A DNA stretch of 64,000 nt, taken from Mycobacterium terramassiliense (lineage in GTDB: Bacteria; Actinomycetota; Actinomycetes; Mycobacteriales; Mycobacteriaceae). Position 1 is the first letter of the stretch. Every line of letters starts with the position of its first letter. Location of the stretch: contig NZ_LT717701.1 of NCBI RefSeq assembly GCF_900157385.1, forward strand, positions 2,390,353 to 2,454,352, written 5' to 3'. The notes beneath the pieces are model-generated. The model saw only the letters and a list, made by a program, of their open reading frames with translations. It searched no databases and was not told where the DNA came from. Positions 50,097-58,669 of this stretch are shown piece after piece. Made by a program: the position numbers and the translations under genes.

Positions 50097-50107
50097 TGAA
50101 TCATTCA
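50097..50107. promoter_or_regulatory. Inverted repeat TGAAT-C-ATTCA, possible second operator
   Basis: Perfect 11-bp palindrome lying right after TTGACG (50091-50096). It shares the TTCA/TGAA core of the larger palindrome 30 bases on, so may be a second site for the same regulator. Confidence 0.4.
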
Positions 50108-50135
50108 TGACTTGTCAGTCGTCGAGCCCGGGCAT

Positions 50136-50156
50136 ATCGTTCATGGCATGAACGAT
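50136..50156. promoter_or_regulatory. Perfect 21-bp palindrome, likely MarR operator
   Basis: Half-site ATCGTTCATG, central G, then its exact reverse complement CATGAACGAT. Overlaps the ATG at 50148 of the membrane-protein gene. A symmetric site of about 20 bp next to a divergent marR is typical for this regulator family. Confidence 0.65.
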
Positions 50157-50873
50157 TCACAGGCAGATGCAACTCGGCCGGCCGCCGGTCGCCGTCGGCA
50201 AGGCGGACCGCCGTTGGCGCTGCTTGCCGGCGTCAGCGTGGGATTGCTCTTCGGCGGCCTCGCAATCGGGGTCGCGCTGGGCGGGGTCATGCCGTTGCCC
50301 TACGGGCCGGCGACCGCGGTGGTGACATACGTTCGCGCCCATCCGGTGGCGGTGCAAGTAGTCGCCACCGCGGTTTTCGCGTCGTCGGTGCCGTTGGCGA
50401 TCTATGCGGCGACGGCCAGCACCCGGTTGCGCCAACTCGGCGTCACCGCCCCGGGAGCCACGATCGCGCTGACGGGCGGCACCCTGGCCGCGGGTGCCCT
50501 AGGCTTGACCGGTTTGCTGGCCTGGACGCTGTCACGAGCGGACGTCAGCGGCGACGCCGCGCTGGTTCGCGCGATCTACTTCCTGGTATTTCTGGTCGGC
50601 GGCCCGGGCCACATCGTGGCCTTGGGCCTGCTGGTGGCGGGGATGGCAGTGCCCATGCTCATCCTGGGATTGACACCGAGACCGCTGGCCTGGGTCGGCC
50701 TGGCGACAGCCGTCCTCGCAGAATTGGCGACGCTTGTTTTGGTGTGGCCCGAACTCGGGGTGATCTTGCCGATCGCGCGGGTATCGGCGTTGGTCTGGCT
50801 GGTCGTGGCCGGCGCGCTGCTACCCCTGCGACGCACCGATGTTCGGCCGATGACGGTCACGCGTGCGGGCTGA
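50148..50873 (+). CDS. Multi-pass membrane protein, unknown function, divergent from marR
   Basis: 241 residues from ATG 50148; an earlier start at 50112 is open but adds a sequence with no ribosome site. About seven hydrophobic segments, among them ALLAGVSVGLLFGGLAIGVAL, VVATAVFASSVPLAIYAAT, LAAGALGLTGLLAWTL, AIYFLVFLVGGPGHIVALG and VSALVWLVVAGALLPL. No transporter motif recognised. Probably repressed by the MarR protein, because the palindrome covers its start codon. Its 3' end overlaps the opposing hydrolase gene by 17 bases. Confidence 0.8.
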   Translation: MNDSQADATRPAAGRRRQGGPPLALLAGVSVGLLFGGLAIGVALGGVMPLPYGPATAVVTYVRAHPVAVQVVATAVFASSVPLAIYAATASTRLRQLGVTAPGATIALTGGTLAAGALGLTGLLAWTLSRADVSGDAALVRAIYFLVFLVGGPGHIVALGLLVAGMAVPMLILGLTPRPLAWVGLATAVLAELATLVLVWPELGVILPIARVSALVWLVVAGALLPLRRTDVRPMTVTRAG

Positions 50874-51699
50874 CCTCGACCCGAAGTAGGTCGTCGCCCA
50901 GCTCGATGCGCCCGCCGAATTCGGTGGCGGCCAGCGCGCGCCACTGTTCCTCTTGGCCCGGCACCAGCGCCGGCACGTAGTGCGTCATCACCAGGGTGCC
51001 CACGCCCGCCCGGGCTGCCGTCGCGGCGGCCTCCTGCACCGACGAGTGGTAATCGCAGATGTCCTGCAGCCGCTGCTGCGGGATGTTGACGACGATGTCC
51101 TTGCGGATCACGGTGTGCACCAAGGCGTCGGCGCCGCGGGCCAATTCGTCCAGGCCGGCGCACGGCACGGTGTCCCCGGCCAGCACCACCGAGGCGCCAT
51201 CGGAGTCGATGCGGAACCCGATGGTCGGCGCCACCGGCCGGTGATCGGTCGGCGTCACCCGGATCGACACCCCGTGGCGGTCCCACACCGGGCCCTCGGT
51301 GTATTCGTGCACCTCGACCGCGGGCGGATCGTTGAGATCGGCGTGGTGGGCGATGCGGTAGCCGATGTCATGGCCGAACGCCTCCAGGGTCGCCTTCACC
51401 GTCTCCGCCGTGCCGGGCGGTCCGATGATCGGCAGCGGCGCCGGGTCGGGCGCGAACGTGCTGATCCACCGGGTGATGAGCAGGTCGCCGAGGTCGCCGA
51501 TGTGGTCGCTGTGCAGGTGGGTGAGCAGCAACGCCGACAACCCGGCGGCGCCGACGCCGACCGCGGCCGCCCGCTGCAGCACGCCCCGTCCGCAATCCAC
51601 CAGGAACACCTGCCCGCCGGCCCGCACCAGGGTCGACGGCCCGGCGCGGTTGGGGTCGGGGATCGGGCTTCCCGTCCCCAGCAAAGTGATCTCGATCAT
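50857..51699 (-). CDS. Metallo-beta-lactamase-fold hydrolase, RNase Z-like
   Basis: 280 residues from ATG 51699. MIEITLLGTGSPIPDPNRAGPS and the metal motif H61-x-H63-x-D65-H66 (LTHLHSDHIGD) match the tRNase Z/arylsulfatase-like branch, with later DHRPVAPTIGFRI, LAGDTVPC (metal Asp) and TLVMTHYVP (metal His). Orthologue of Rv2407. A long exosite arm is not evident, so it may act on small esters rather than tRNA 3' ends. Confidence 0.88.
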   Translation of the reverse strand: MIEITLLGTGSPIPDPNRAGPSTLVRAGGQVFLVDCGRGVLQRAAAVGVGAAGLSALLLTHLHSDHIGDLGDLLITRWISTFAPDPAPLPIIGPPGTAETVKATLEAFGHDIGYRIAHHADLNDPPAVEVHEYTEGPVWDRHGVSIRVTPTDHRPVAPTIGFRIDSDGASVVLAGDTVPCAGLDELARGADALVHTVIRKDIVVNIPQQRLQDICDYHSSVQEAAATAARAGVGTLVMTHYVPALVPGQEEQWRALAATEFGGRIELGDDLLRVEVSPHA

Positions 51700-51870
51700 C
51701 GTCCTATCCTCGCAAGCCGCGAAGGGGCGCAGGGGCGTTTGGCCGATCTGGGTTTGGGCCGGGGATCCGGGGGTATGGGAGCGTCCGGTTCCGGTTCTCG
51801 TGGCGGCTTTCCCGGCGCGCGAGTTAGCCGTAGCCTGGTGTGAAGCGGATCACAACCGGCTGGAGGCCTG

Positions 51871-52299
51871 ATGCGGATAGCGGACGTCTTGCGGAACAAG
51901 GGCGCGGCGGTGGTGACGATCAATCCGGAGGCGACGGTCAAGGAGTTGCTCGCCGGCCTCGCCGAGCAAAACATCGGTGCCATGGTGGTGGTCGGCGACG
52001 ACGGCGTCGTCGGCATCGTCTCGGAGCGCGACGTCGTGCGCCAGCTGCACACGCACGGCGCCAGTGTGCTGTCCCGGCCGATCTCGAAGATCATGACCGC
52101 GAACGTCGCCACCTGCACAAAATCCGACACGGTCGACTCGTTGAGCGTGCTGATGACGAAGAACCGGGTGCGCCACGTGCCGGTGCTGGACGGCAAGAAG
52201 CTGATCGGCATCGTCAGCATCGGTGACGTGGTGAAGACCCGGATGGAAGAACTCGAGGCCGAGCAGCAGCAGCTGCAGTCCTACATCACCCAGGGCTGA
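51871..52299 (+). CDS. Two-CBS-domain protein
   Basis: 142 residues, ATG 51871 preceded by GGAGG. Two CBS domains: TINPEATVKELLAGLAEQNIGAMVVVGDDGVVGIVSERD and ATCTKSDTVDSLSVLMTKNRVRHVPVLDGKKLIGIVSIGDV. Pairs of CBS domains bind adenosine nucleotides such as AMP, ATP or NAD. Orthologue of Rv2406c with the same length. Ends in a Glu/Gln-rich helix (ELEAEQQQLQSYI). The target is unknown. Confidence 0.92.
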   Translation: MRIADVLRNKGAAVVTINPEATVKELLAGLAEQNIGAMVVVGDDGVVGIVSERDVVRQLHTHGASVLSRPISKIMTANVATCTKSDTVDSLSVLMTKNRVRHVPVLDGKKLIGIVSIGDVVKTRMEELEAEQQQLQSYITQG

Positions 52300-52380
52300 C
52301 CCGCCGTTGCGCCGAACGTGTACTCAGGGCGAAAATTCCGACGATTTTTCGCCGTGGTTACACGCTCGGCGCGGCGTTAG

Positions 52381-52959
52381 CTAGCTCCAGGCGTATTCGG
52401 CGCGCAGCCGCGCGGCCACCACGTCGAAGATCTCGCGGTCCAGGATGGCGCCCTCGCGGCGAATGCTCTCCTCGGGCACGTCGAGCACCCGGTCGAGCCG
52501 GACCCAGCTTTCCCGGCCCTCGTAATCCCAAGCGCCCGCGCCGATCCCGACCCAATCGGGGTCGCTGGCGTGCCGCTCCTGGCTGGACACCACCAGCCCC
52601 AGCAGGACGCGGCGGTCGCGGCCCACGACGAGGACGGGCCGGTCCTTGCCGCGGCTGGGATCGTCCTCGTAGACCACCCACGTCCAGACGATCTCCCCGG
52701 GATCGGCGCGGCCGTCGAGGTTCGGGGCGTAGACCAGCTTGCGGGCCCGCTGGGCGGTCGGGAAGCTGGCGCTGGTAACCGGCCGGCCCGCGGCGATGGC
52801 CACGGGCGGTTGCGGTGCGGCCGCGGCGATGACGTTCGCGGTGATCTTCACGGCCTGCTGCAGTTCCCGCGCGACGACCTGGGCGGTCTGCGCGTAGATC
52901 ACCGCATTGCGGGCGAACCGCTGGAACGTCTTCCACTGGGATTTGCGGGACGACGCCAT
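52381..52959 (-). CDS. PemK/MazF-fold domain protein
   Basis: 192 residues. The C-terminal half has the PemK/MazF barrel pattern PGEIVWTWVVYEDDPSRGKDRPVLVVGRDRRVLLGLVVSSQ. The N-terminal half is helical (SQWKTFQRFARNAVIYAQTAQVV). Orthologue of Rv2405. There is no adjacent antitoxin gene: neighbours are a CBS protein and lepA. So it is not an obvious toxin-antitoxin locus; the fold may serve another RNA- or protein-binding role. Confidence 0.8.
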   Translation of the reverse strand: MASSRKSQWKTFQRFARNAVIYAQTAQVVARELQQAVKITANVIAAAAPQPPVAIAAGRPVTSASFPTAQRARKLVYAPNLDGRADPGEIVWTWVVYEDDPSRGKDRPVLVVGRDRRVLLGLVVSSQERHASDPDWVGIGAGAWDYEGRESWVRLDRVLDVPEESIRREGAILDREIFDVVAARLRAEYAWS

Positions 52960-53082
52960 ATTCGCAGCATAGACGCGGGCGCCCGGGCGCGATTGTGTCC
53001 AAGTAGGTCCCGGGCACCCCGCACGGATACCCTGGATACACCGGCGAACCGCCGCTTACCCGGCCTCGCGCGGGCCCAGACC

Positions 53083-53087
53083 AGGAG
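53083..53087 (+). promoter_or_regulatory. Ribosome-binding site of lepA, pointing to an ATC (or ATT) start
   Basis: AGGAG is six bases before the ATC at 53094 and directly abuts an ATT at 53088. No ATG, GTG or TTG exists in this frame from the TAG at 53004 to ATG 53196, which is too late because the G1 motif precedes it. Confidence 0.65.
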
Positions 53088-53093
53088 ATTCCC

Positions 53094-54935
53094 ATCAGCA
53101 GTTTCGCCGACAAGACCTTCACCCCGCCGGCGCAGATTCGGAATTTCTGCATCATCGCTCACATCGACCACGGCAAGTCGACGCTGGCGGACCGGATGCT
53201 CCAGCTCACCGGCGTCGTCGACGAGCGGTCGATGCGCGCCCAGTACCTGGACCGGATGGACATCGAACGCGAGCGCGGGATCACCATCAAGGCCCAAAAC
53301 GTGCGCCTGCCGTGGAAGGTCGCTGAGCGGGATTACGTTCTGCACCTGATCGACACGCCGGGTCACGTCGACTTCACCTACGAGGTGTCGCGCGCGCTGG
53401 AGGCCTGCGAGGGCGCCATCCTGCTGGTCGATGCGGCCCAGGGCATCGAAGCGCAGACCCTGGCCAACCTCTACCTGGCGCTGGACCGCGACCTGACGAT
53501 CATCCCGGTGCTCAACAAGATCGACCTGCCGGCCGCCGACCCGGACCGCTACGCCGGCGAGATCGCCCACATCATCGGCTGCGAACCGGGCGACGTGCTG
53601 CGCGTGTCCGGCAAGACCGGCGAGGGCGTGCCGGAGCTGCTCGACGAGGTGGTCCGTCAGGTGCCGCCGCCGCAGGGCGACGCCGACGCGCCCACCCGCG
53701 CCATGATCTTCGACTCCGTCTACGACATCTATCGCGGCGTGGTGACCTACGTGCGCGTGGTGGACGGCAAGATCACCCCGCGCGAGCGCATCGCGATGAT
53801 GTCCACCGGCGCCACCCACGAGCTGCTCGAGGTCGGGATCGTCTCGCCCGAACCCAAGCCCAGCGCGGGCCTGGGCGTGGGGGAGGTGGGCTACCTGATC
53901 ACCGGCGTCAAGGACGTCCGCCAGTCCAAGGTCGGCGACACGGTGACGACCGCCCGCCACGGCGCCACCGAGGCGCTGACGGGCTACCGCGAGCCCAAGC
54001 CGATGGTGTACTCGGGGCTCTATCCCGTCGACGGCTCCGACTACCCCGACCTGCGCGATGCCCTGGACAGGCTGCAGCTCAACGACGCCGCCCTGACCTA
54101 CGAGCCGGAGACGTCCGTGGCGCTGGGCTTCGGGTTCCGCTGCGGCTTTTTGGGGCTGCTGCACATGGAGATCACCCGCGAGCGCCTGGAACGCGAGTTC
54201 GACCTGGACCTGATCTCGACCTCCCCGAACGTCGTCTACCGCGTCGTCAAAGAGGACGACTCGCAGATCGTCGTGACCAACCCGTCGGACTGGCCGGACG
54301 GCAAAATCCGCACGGTGTACGAGCCCGTGGTGAAGACGACCATCATCGCGCCCAGCGAATTCATCGGCACGATCATGGAACTGTGCCAGTCCCGCCGCGG
54401 TGAGCTCGGGGGCATGGATTATCTGTCGCCCGAACGGGTGGAACTGCGCTACACCATGCCGCTCGGCGAGATCATCTTCGACTTCTTCGACTCCCTGAAG
54501 TCGCGCACCCGCGGCTATGCCAGCCTCGACTACGAGGAGGCCGGCGAGCAGGAGGCCGAACTGGTCAAGGTCGACATCCTGCTGCAGGGCGAGGCCGTCG
54601 ACGCGTTCAGCGCGATCGTGCACAAGGATTCGGCCTACGCCTACGGCAACAAAATGGCCACCAAGCTCAAAGAGCTCATCCCGCGCCAGCAGTTCGAGGT
54701 GCCGGTGCAGGCGGCGATCGGCTCGAAAATCATTGCGCGCGAGAACATCCGGGCGATCCGCAAGGACGTGCTGTCCAAGTGCTACGGCGGTGACATCACC
54801 CGTAAACGCAAACTTCTGGAAAAGCAGAAGGAAGGCAAGAAGCGGATGAAGACCATCGGCCGCGTCGAGGTGCCGCAGGAGGCGTTCGTCGCCGCGCTGT
54901 CCACCGACGCGGCCGGGGACAAGGGAAAGAAGTAG
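53094..54935 (+). CDS. lepA: Elongation factor 4 (LepA), non-canonical start codon
   Basis: 613 residues if ATC 53094 starts translation (then SSFADKTFTPPAQIRNFCII). GTPase motifs: G1 AHIDHGKST, G3 DTPGHVDF, G4 NKIDLP. Later EF-G-like domains III and V and the LepA-specific C-terminal domain (SKCYGGDITRKRKLLEKQKEGKKRMK) are complete. Ribosome-dependent GTPase that promotes back-translocation or initiation-complex assembly. The usual M. tuberculosis annotation has a longer N-terminus; here that region is in a different frame and holds a stop, so it is probably not coding. Confidence 0.93.
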   Translation: MSSFADKTFTPPAQIRNFCIIAHIDHGKSTLADRMLQLTGVVDERSMRAQYLDRMDIERERGITIKAQNVRLPWKVAERDYVLHLIDTPGHVDFTYEVSRALEACEGAILLVDAAQGIEAQTLANLYLALDRDLTIIPVLNKIDLPAADPDRYAGEIAHIIGCEPGDVLRVSGKTGEGVPELLDEVVRQVPPPQGDADAPTRAMIFDSVYDIYRGVVTYVRVVDGKITPRERIAMMSTGATHELLEVGIVSPEPKPSAGLGVGEVGYLITGVKDVRQSKVGDTVTTARHGATEALTGYREPKPMVYSGLYPVDGSDYPDLRDALDRLQLNDAALTYEPETSVALGFGFRCGFLGLLHMEITRERLEREFDLDLISTSPNVVYRVVKEDDSQIVVTNPSDWPDGKIRTVYEPVVKTTIIAPSEFIGTIMELCQSRRGELGGMDYLSPERVELRYTMPLGEIIFDFFDSLKSRTRGYASLDYEEAGEQEAELVKVDILLQGEAVDAFSAIVHKDSAYAYGNKMATKLKELIPRQQFEVPVQAAIGSKIIARENIRAIRKDVLSKCYGGDITRKRKLLEKQKEGKKRMKTIGRVEVPQEAFVAALSTDAAGDKGKK

Positions 54936-54937
54936 CC

Positions 54938-55717
54938 GTGCGGAGAATCTGGGCGGCGACGGCGTTGCTACTGGTCGCCGCGTTGGCGGCGGGCTGCGGC
55001 ACGGTGGTGGGCGGCACCGCGAAGCCGGCGCCGAATCTGAAGCCGCGGCCGCTCAGCGGTGCGACCGTCAAGCAGGTGCTCCTCGACGGGGCCACGCTGT
55101 CGCGGATGCTCAGCCAGCCCTTGGTCGCCCGCAACCCACCCGAGTTCGGCGGCCCCGAAACGCTGTACCACAAGGACGAGACGGTGTCGCCGGCCGGTTG
55201 CCTGGGCGTGACCGCGATGCTGCAGAAGAGTGTCTACCTATCCGGCCCGCAGCCCGCCGACGTCAAAGACGTTGCGTCGGAGTCGTGGTGGAACAACGGC
55301 GAACCGGCGCAGGTTCTCACCGTGATCGAGGGCGTGGTGACGTTGCCCTCGGCCGCGCAGGCCGCCGCGCAGTTCGCGCAGTTCTCGCAGCAGTGGCAGC
55401 AGTGCGGGGGCACCACGATGACGGAACAAACCGGCCCGATCAGCACGACGAACGCGATCAGTGACGTCCGGGTTGCCGATGCCTCGAATACCATTGTCGC
55501 CGCGACCAATACGGCGACGTCGACGCTGCCCAACATGCCACCTCTGCGGCCCACCCCTCAGGCGCGAGCCCTCGGTGTCCAGTCGAACTGCCTGGTCGAG
55601 GTCGAGGTGGTCTTCTTCGGCGAGCGACGCGCGTCCGACCCGGGATCGGGCAACGTCGACACCAGCGCCGTCGACATCGCGCACGCGATGATGGACAGGG
55701 TCAACGCCCTGGGCTGA
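54938..55717 (+). CDS. lppR: Lipoprotein with sensor-type extracellular domain (LppR-like)
   Basis: 259 residues from GTG 54938, two bases after lepA. Signal peptide with lipobox LAAG-Cys20, then a domain of the PknH-sensor-like family: LLDGATLSRMLSQPLV, PAGCLGVTAMLQKSVY, WQQCGGTTMTEQ and NCLVEVEVVFFGE, with two Cys pairs as in that fold. Orthologue of Rv2403c. Anchored outside the inner membrane; ligand unknown. A paralogue follows after 132 bases. Confidence 0.88.
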   Translation: MRRIWAATALLLVAALAAGCGTVVGGTAKPAPNLKPRPLSGATVKQVLLDGATLSRMLSQPLVARNPPEFGGPETLYHKDETVSPAGCLGVTAMLQKSVYLSGPQPADVKDVASESWWNNGEPAQVLTVIEGVVTLPSAAQAAAQFAQFSQQWQQCGGTTMTEQTGPISTTNAISDVRVADASNTIVAATNTATSTLPNMPPLRPTPQARALGVQSNCLVEVEVVFFGERRASDPGSGNVDTSAVDIAHAMMDRVNALG

Positions 55718-55762
55718 CGCGGGCGCTGAAAAGAGCCTGAGACCTCGCTGCGGCTGGCCTGT

Positions 55763-55796
55763 GTTTCCGGCGCGCCGTGGTGCGCCTTCGGGAAAC
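55763..55796 (+). terminator. Stem-loop between the two lipoprotein genes
   Basis: GTTTCC-GGCGC at 55763-55773 pairs with GCGCC-(TTC)-GGGAAAC at 55782-55796, leaving an eight-base loop and a small bulge. No U-run follows, so it may slow rather than end transcription, or act as an RNA-stability element. Confidence 0.4.
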
Positions 55797-55802
55797 GAGG
55801 AA

Positions 55803-55808
55803 TAAAAT
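55803..55808 (+). promoter_or_regulatory. Probable -10 box of the second lipoprotein gene
   Basis: TAAAAT lies 42 bases before ATG 55850 and just after the stem-loop. In such GC-rich DNA an AT-rich hexamer is notable; no good -35 is seen. Confidence 0.4.
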
Positions 55809-55849
55809 CAAGGTGAACAAAAGGTTAACGACTACGCCGAGGTGAGCGC

Positions 55850-56608
55850 ATGAAACACCGCTGGCTCTTGGTAGTCCCGTTGACTGTCGTGATGTTCGTC
55901 GCCGGCTGCGCGGTGCACGTCGGCGGCACGGCGACGCCGGCGCCGGGCCTGGCGCCGCGATCGCTGGGCGGGCCAGCCGTCGACCACGTGCTGCTGGGCG
56001 ATGAAACGCTCTCGCGAATCCTCAAGCAGCCATTGGACCTTGACCTTCGTTTTCCGCCACAGTTCGGCGGCGCCGAGGCGTTGCAGGACGCTGGAACGGC
56101 TTTGCCCGACCGCTGCCTCGGGGTTGTCGCGATGCTGCAGCAAGGCGTCTACGAATCCAGCGAGGTCGAAGAGGTCGCGGTTGCGGCGTGGCGGCACGCC
56201 ACTAAGCCCGCGGATGTGACGGACGTCAAGGAGGGCGTGGTCAGCCTGCCCACCGCCGCTGACGCCGACGCGTTGTTCGCGACGTTTTCTCGGCAATGGC
56301 AGGAATGCAATGGCGCGCAGACGTCGTTGCCGGGCGGTGTGTTCCGGCTCAAGGGCAGGATCACCGACGTGCAGACCGCTGATTCCGTTGTGGCGGCAAC
56401 GGTTTGGGAAGGATGGCGGTCGTCCGATCCGGATTCGGTGTCCATCCCGGCGCGGCGTGCCATCGCGGTGCGCGGCAATTGCCTCATCGAGGTCGAGGTG
56501 GATTTCTTCAATTCCGCACGACCGCCGGCTCGCGGGCCGGCCGATCTCGACGACAGCGCCGTCGAGATCGCGCGCTTCATGATGGACAGAGTCGGCTCGC
56601 TGATCTGA
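55850..56608 (+). CDS. Second LppR-like lipoprotein, paralogue of the preceding gene
   Basis: 252 residues. Lipobox FVAG-Cys20 after MKHRWLLVVPLTVVM. It shares blocks with lppR in the same order: HVGGTATPAPGLAPRSL, VLLGDETLSRILKQPL, PDRCLGVVAMLQQGVY, WQECNGAQTSLPGG and NCLIEVEVDFFN, ending IARFMMDRVGSL. A tandem duplicate that has diverged to roughly one third identity by eye. Its own promoter-like box suggests separate control. Convergent with the trehalase gene (nine bases between stops). Confidence 0.85.
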   Translation: MKHRWLLVVPLTVVMFVAGCAVHVGGTATPAPGLAPRSLGGPAVDHVLLGDETLSRILKQPLDLDLRFPPQFGGAEALQDAGTALPDRCLGVVAMLQQGVYESSEVEEVAVAAWRHATKPADVTDVKEGVVSLPTAADADALFATFSRQWQECNGAQTSLPGGVFRLKGRITDVQTADSVVAATVWEGWRSSDPDSVSIPARRAIAVRGNCLIEVEVDFFNSARPPARGPADLDDSAVEIARFMMDRVGSLI

Positions 56609-56617
56609 GGCGCCGTG

Positions 56618-58669
56618 TCACATGGGCGCGTTCGCGGGCTGGAAGCCGCCGGTGCTGTCGGCCTCCTCCTCGGCCCGGATGACGTGCACCACGGCGTTGA
56701 TCAGCGCCAGGTGGGTGAACGCCTGCGGGAAGTTGCCCAGATGCCGTCCGGTGCGCGGCTCGATCTCCTCGGCGTACAGGTGCAGCGGGCTGGCGTAGGA
56801 CAGCAGCCGCTCGCACAGCCGCTTGGCGCGGCCCACCTCGCCGATCTCGACCAGCGCCGACACCAGCCAGAACGAGCAGATCGTGAACGTGCCCTCCTCG
56901 CCGGACAGCCCATCGTCGGTCTCCTCGACCCGGTAGCGCAGCACCAGGCCTTCCTCGGTGAGTTCGTTGGCGATCGCCAGCACGGTATTGCGCACGCGCG
57001 GGTCGTCCGGCGGCAGGAACCGGGTCAGCACCACCAGCAGCAGCGACGCATCCAGCGCGTCGCTGCCGTAGCGCTGGGTGAACACGCCGCGCGAGTCCAC
57101 CCCGTGCTCGAGGATGTCGGCCTTGATCTCCTCGGCGATGGCCCGCCACTGCTGGGCGTAGCTCTTCTCGCCCTGCCGCTCGGCGAGCTTGGTGCCGCGG
57201 TCGAGCGCCACCCAGCACATCACCTTCGACGACGTGAAGTGCTGCGGCGCCCCGCGCACCTCCCAGATGCCGCGGTCGGGCTCACGCCAGTGCTTGATCG
57301 CCTCTTCCACCTGCTTCTTCAGCACCGGCCACAGGGTCTCCGGGATTTGCTCGCGCGACTTGGCGTGCAGGTAGAACGAGTCCAGGATCGAGCCCCAGAT
57401 GTCGTGCTGGACCTGGTCGTAAGCGCCGTTGCCGATGCGCACCGGCCGGGCGTGGTCGTAGCCGGAGAGGTGGTGCAGCTCGTCTTCGACCAGGCTGCGC
57501 TCCCCGCCGACGCCGTACATCACCTGCAGCGGGTGCCGCTCGTTGCTGTTGGCGCCGGAGACGTCGGCGATGAACGCGAAGAAGTCGTCGGCTTCGCGGT
57601 CCAGTCCCAGGGTGTACAGGCCCCACAACGCGAACGTCGAGTCGCGGACCCAGGCGTAGCGGTAGTCCCAGTTGCGCTCGCCGTGCGGCGTCTCCGGAAG
57701 CGACGTGGTGCTGGCCGCCAGCAGCGCGCCCGTGGGTGAGTAGGTCAACCCCTTCAGCGTGAGCGCGCTGCGCTGCAGGTAGGCCCGCCACGGGTGGTCG
57801 GGGAAGTTGCCGATGTTGATCCATTGCCGCCAGCACTCGGTGGTCTGCCACATCTTGTCGGCGGCCTCTTCGTAGGTCTGCGGCGCGGGGTGCTTGGTCC
57901 AGCTCAGGGCGACGAAGATGTCGTCGCCCTCCTTCATCCGGGTGCGGGCGCGCGCTTCGCGGCCCTCCAGCCCGATGCGCAGGTTGGTGGTCAGCCGCAG
58001 CGTCGGGTGGGCATCCGGTTGTCGGGTGGCGCGGGCGATGGCCTCGCCGTACGCGTTGGCCGAGTATTCCCAGGTGGAGCCGACGCGGTGGTAGTCGAAG
58101 GCCGGCTCGCAGCTCATCATCAGCTCGACGGTGCCGCTGACGCAGCGCACGGTGCGCAGCAGGATGTGCTCGGCGTCCCAGTCCATCGGGGTGCGGCGAT
58201 GGGTTCGCGACCGCCGCTCGATGTCGTGCCACTTGCCCATCACGAGGGCATCGCGCACGATGAGCCACCCGGTGTGGGTCTGCCACGTGGTCTCCATGAT
58301 CAGGCTGCCTGGGAGGTAGCGGCGGGCCGAGGGCACCGAGACGCCGTACGGGCCGAGCCGGAAATGCCCCGCGCTGCGATCAAGGATCGCGCCGAACACG
58401 CTCGGCGAGTCGGGCCGTGGCACGCACAGCCACTCCACCGACCCGGCGGGGGAGATCAGGCACGTCGTCTCCCAGTCGGACAGGAACGCATAATCGGCGA
58501 TCGGCGGAAACGGGTTCCGCAGCGACGTGCTGGCCGAGAGCGGCGCGGGCGCGTTGAAATCGATCGGCGAGGGCAGCACCGTGTCACGGGCGGTGTCGAA
58601 CGTTTCCAGAGCGGGCTCCCCGGGAGCACCGTCGGCCGGCTGGTCGGCGGGTTGGGCGTGCAGAACCAT
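56618..58669 (-). CDS. Trehalase, glycoside hydrolase family 15
   Basis: 683 residues from ATG 58669 (MVLHAQPADQP); a TTG at 58690 is possible. GH15 (alpha/alpha)6 barrel: IADYAFLSDWETTCLISPAGSVEWLCVPRPDSPS at the N-terminus, ERNWDYRYAWVRDSTFALWGL with the first catalytic Glu region, and EEGTFTICSFWLVSALVEIG with the second. The close M. smegmatis relative hydrolyses trehalose to glucose and needs phosphate and magnesium. Orthologue of Rv2402. Trehalose turnover is relevant to a genome with a trehalose-polyester locus, although this gene is a core gene far from that cluster. Confidence 0.92.
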   Translation of the reverse strand: MVLHAQPADQPADGAPGEPALETFDTARDTVLPSPIDFNAPAPLSASTSLRNPFPPIADYAFLSDWETTCLISPAGSVEWLCVPRPDSPSVFGAILDRSAGHFRLGPYGVSVPSARRYLPGSLIMETTWQTHTGWLIVRDALVMGKWHDIERRSRTHRRTPMDWDAEHILLRTVRCVSGTVELMMSCEPAFDYHRVGSTWEYSANAYGEAIARATRQPDAHPTLRLTTNLRIGLEGREARARTRMKEGDDIFVALSWTKHPAPQTYEEAADKMWQTTECWRQWINIGNFPDHPWRAYLQRSALTLKGLTYSPTGALLAASTTSLPETPHGERNWDYRYAWVRDSTFALWGLYTLGLDREADDFFAFIADVSGANSNERHPLQVMYGVGGERSLVEDELHHLSGYDHARPVRIGNGAYDQVQHDIWGSILDSFYLHAKSREQIPETLWPVLKKQVEEAIKHWREPDRGIWEVRGAPQHFTSSKVMCWVALDRGTKLAERQGEKSYAQQWRAIAEEIKADILEHGVDSRGVFTQRYGSDALDASLLLVVLTRFLPPDDPRVRNTVLAIANELTEEGLVLRYRVEETDDGLSGEEGTFTICSFWLVSALVEIGEVGRAKRLCERLLSYASPLHLYAEEIEPRTGRHLGNFPQAFTHLALINAVVHVIRAEEEADSTGGFQPANAPM

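Noticed and set aside
52381..52959. Type II toxin-antitoxin module
   Set aside because: A PemK/MazF-like fold is present but no antitoxin-like small gene overlaps or precedes it; neighbours are CBS and lepA.
53196..54935. lepA starting at ATG 53196
   Set aside because: This would remove the G1 motif AHIDHGKST, without which the GTPase cannot work.
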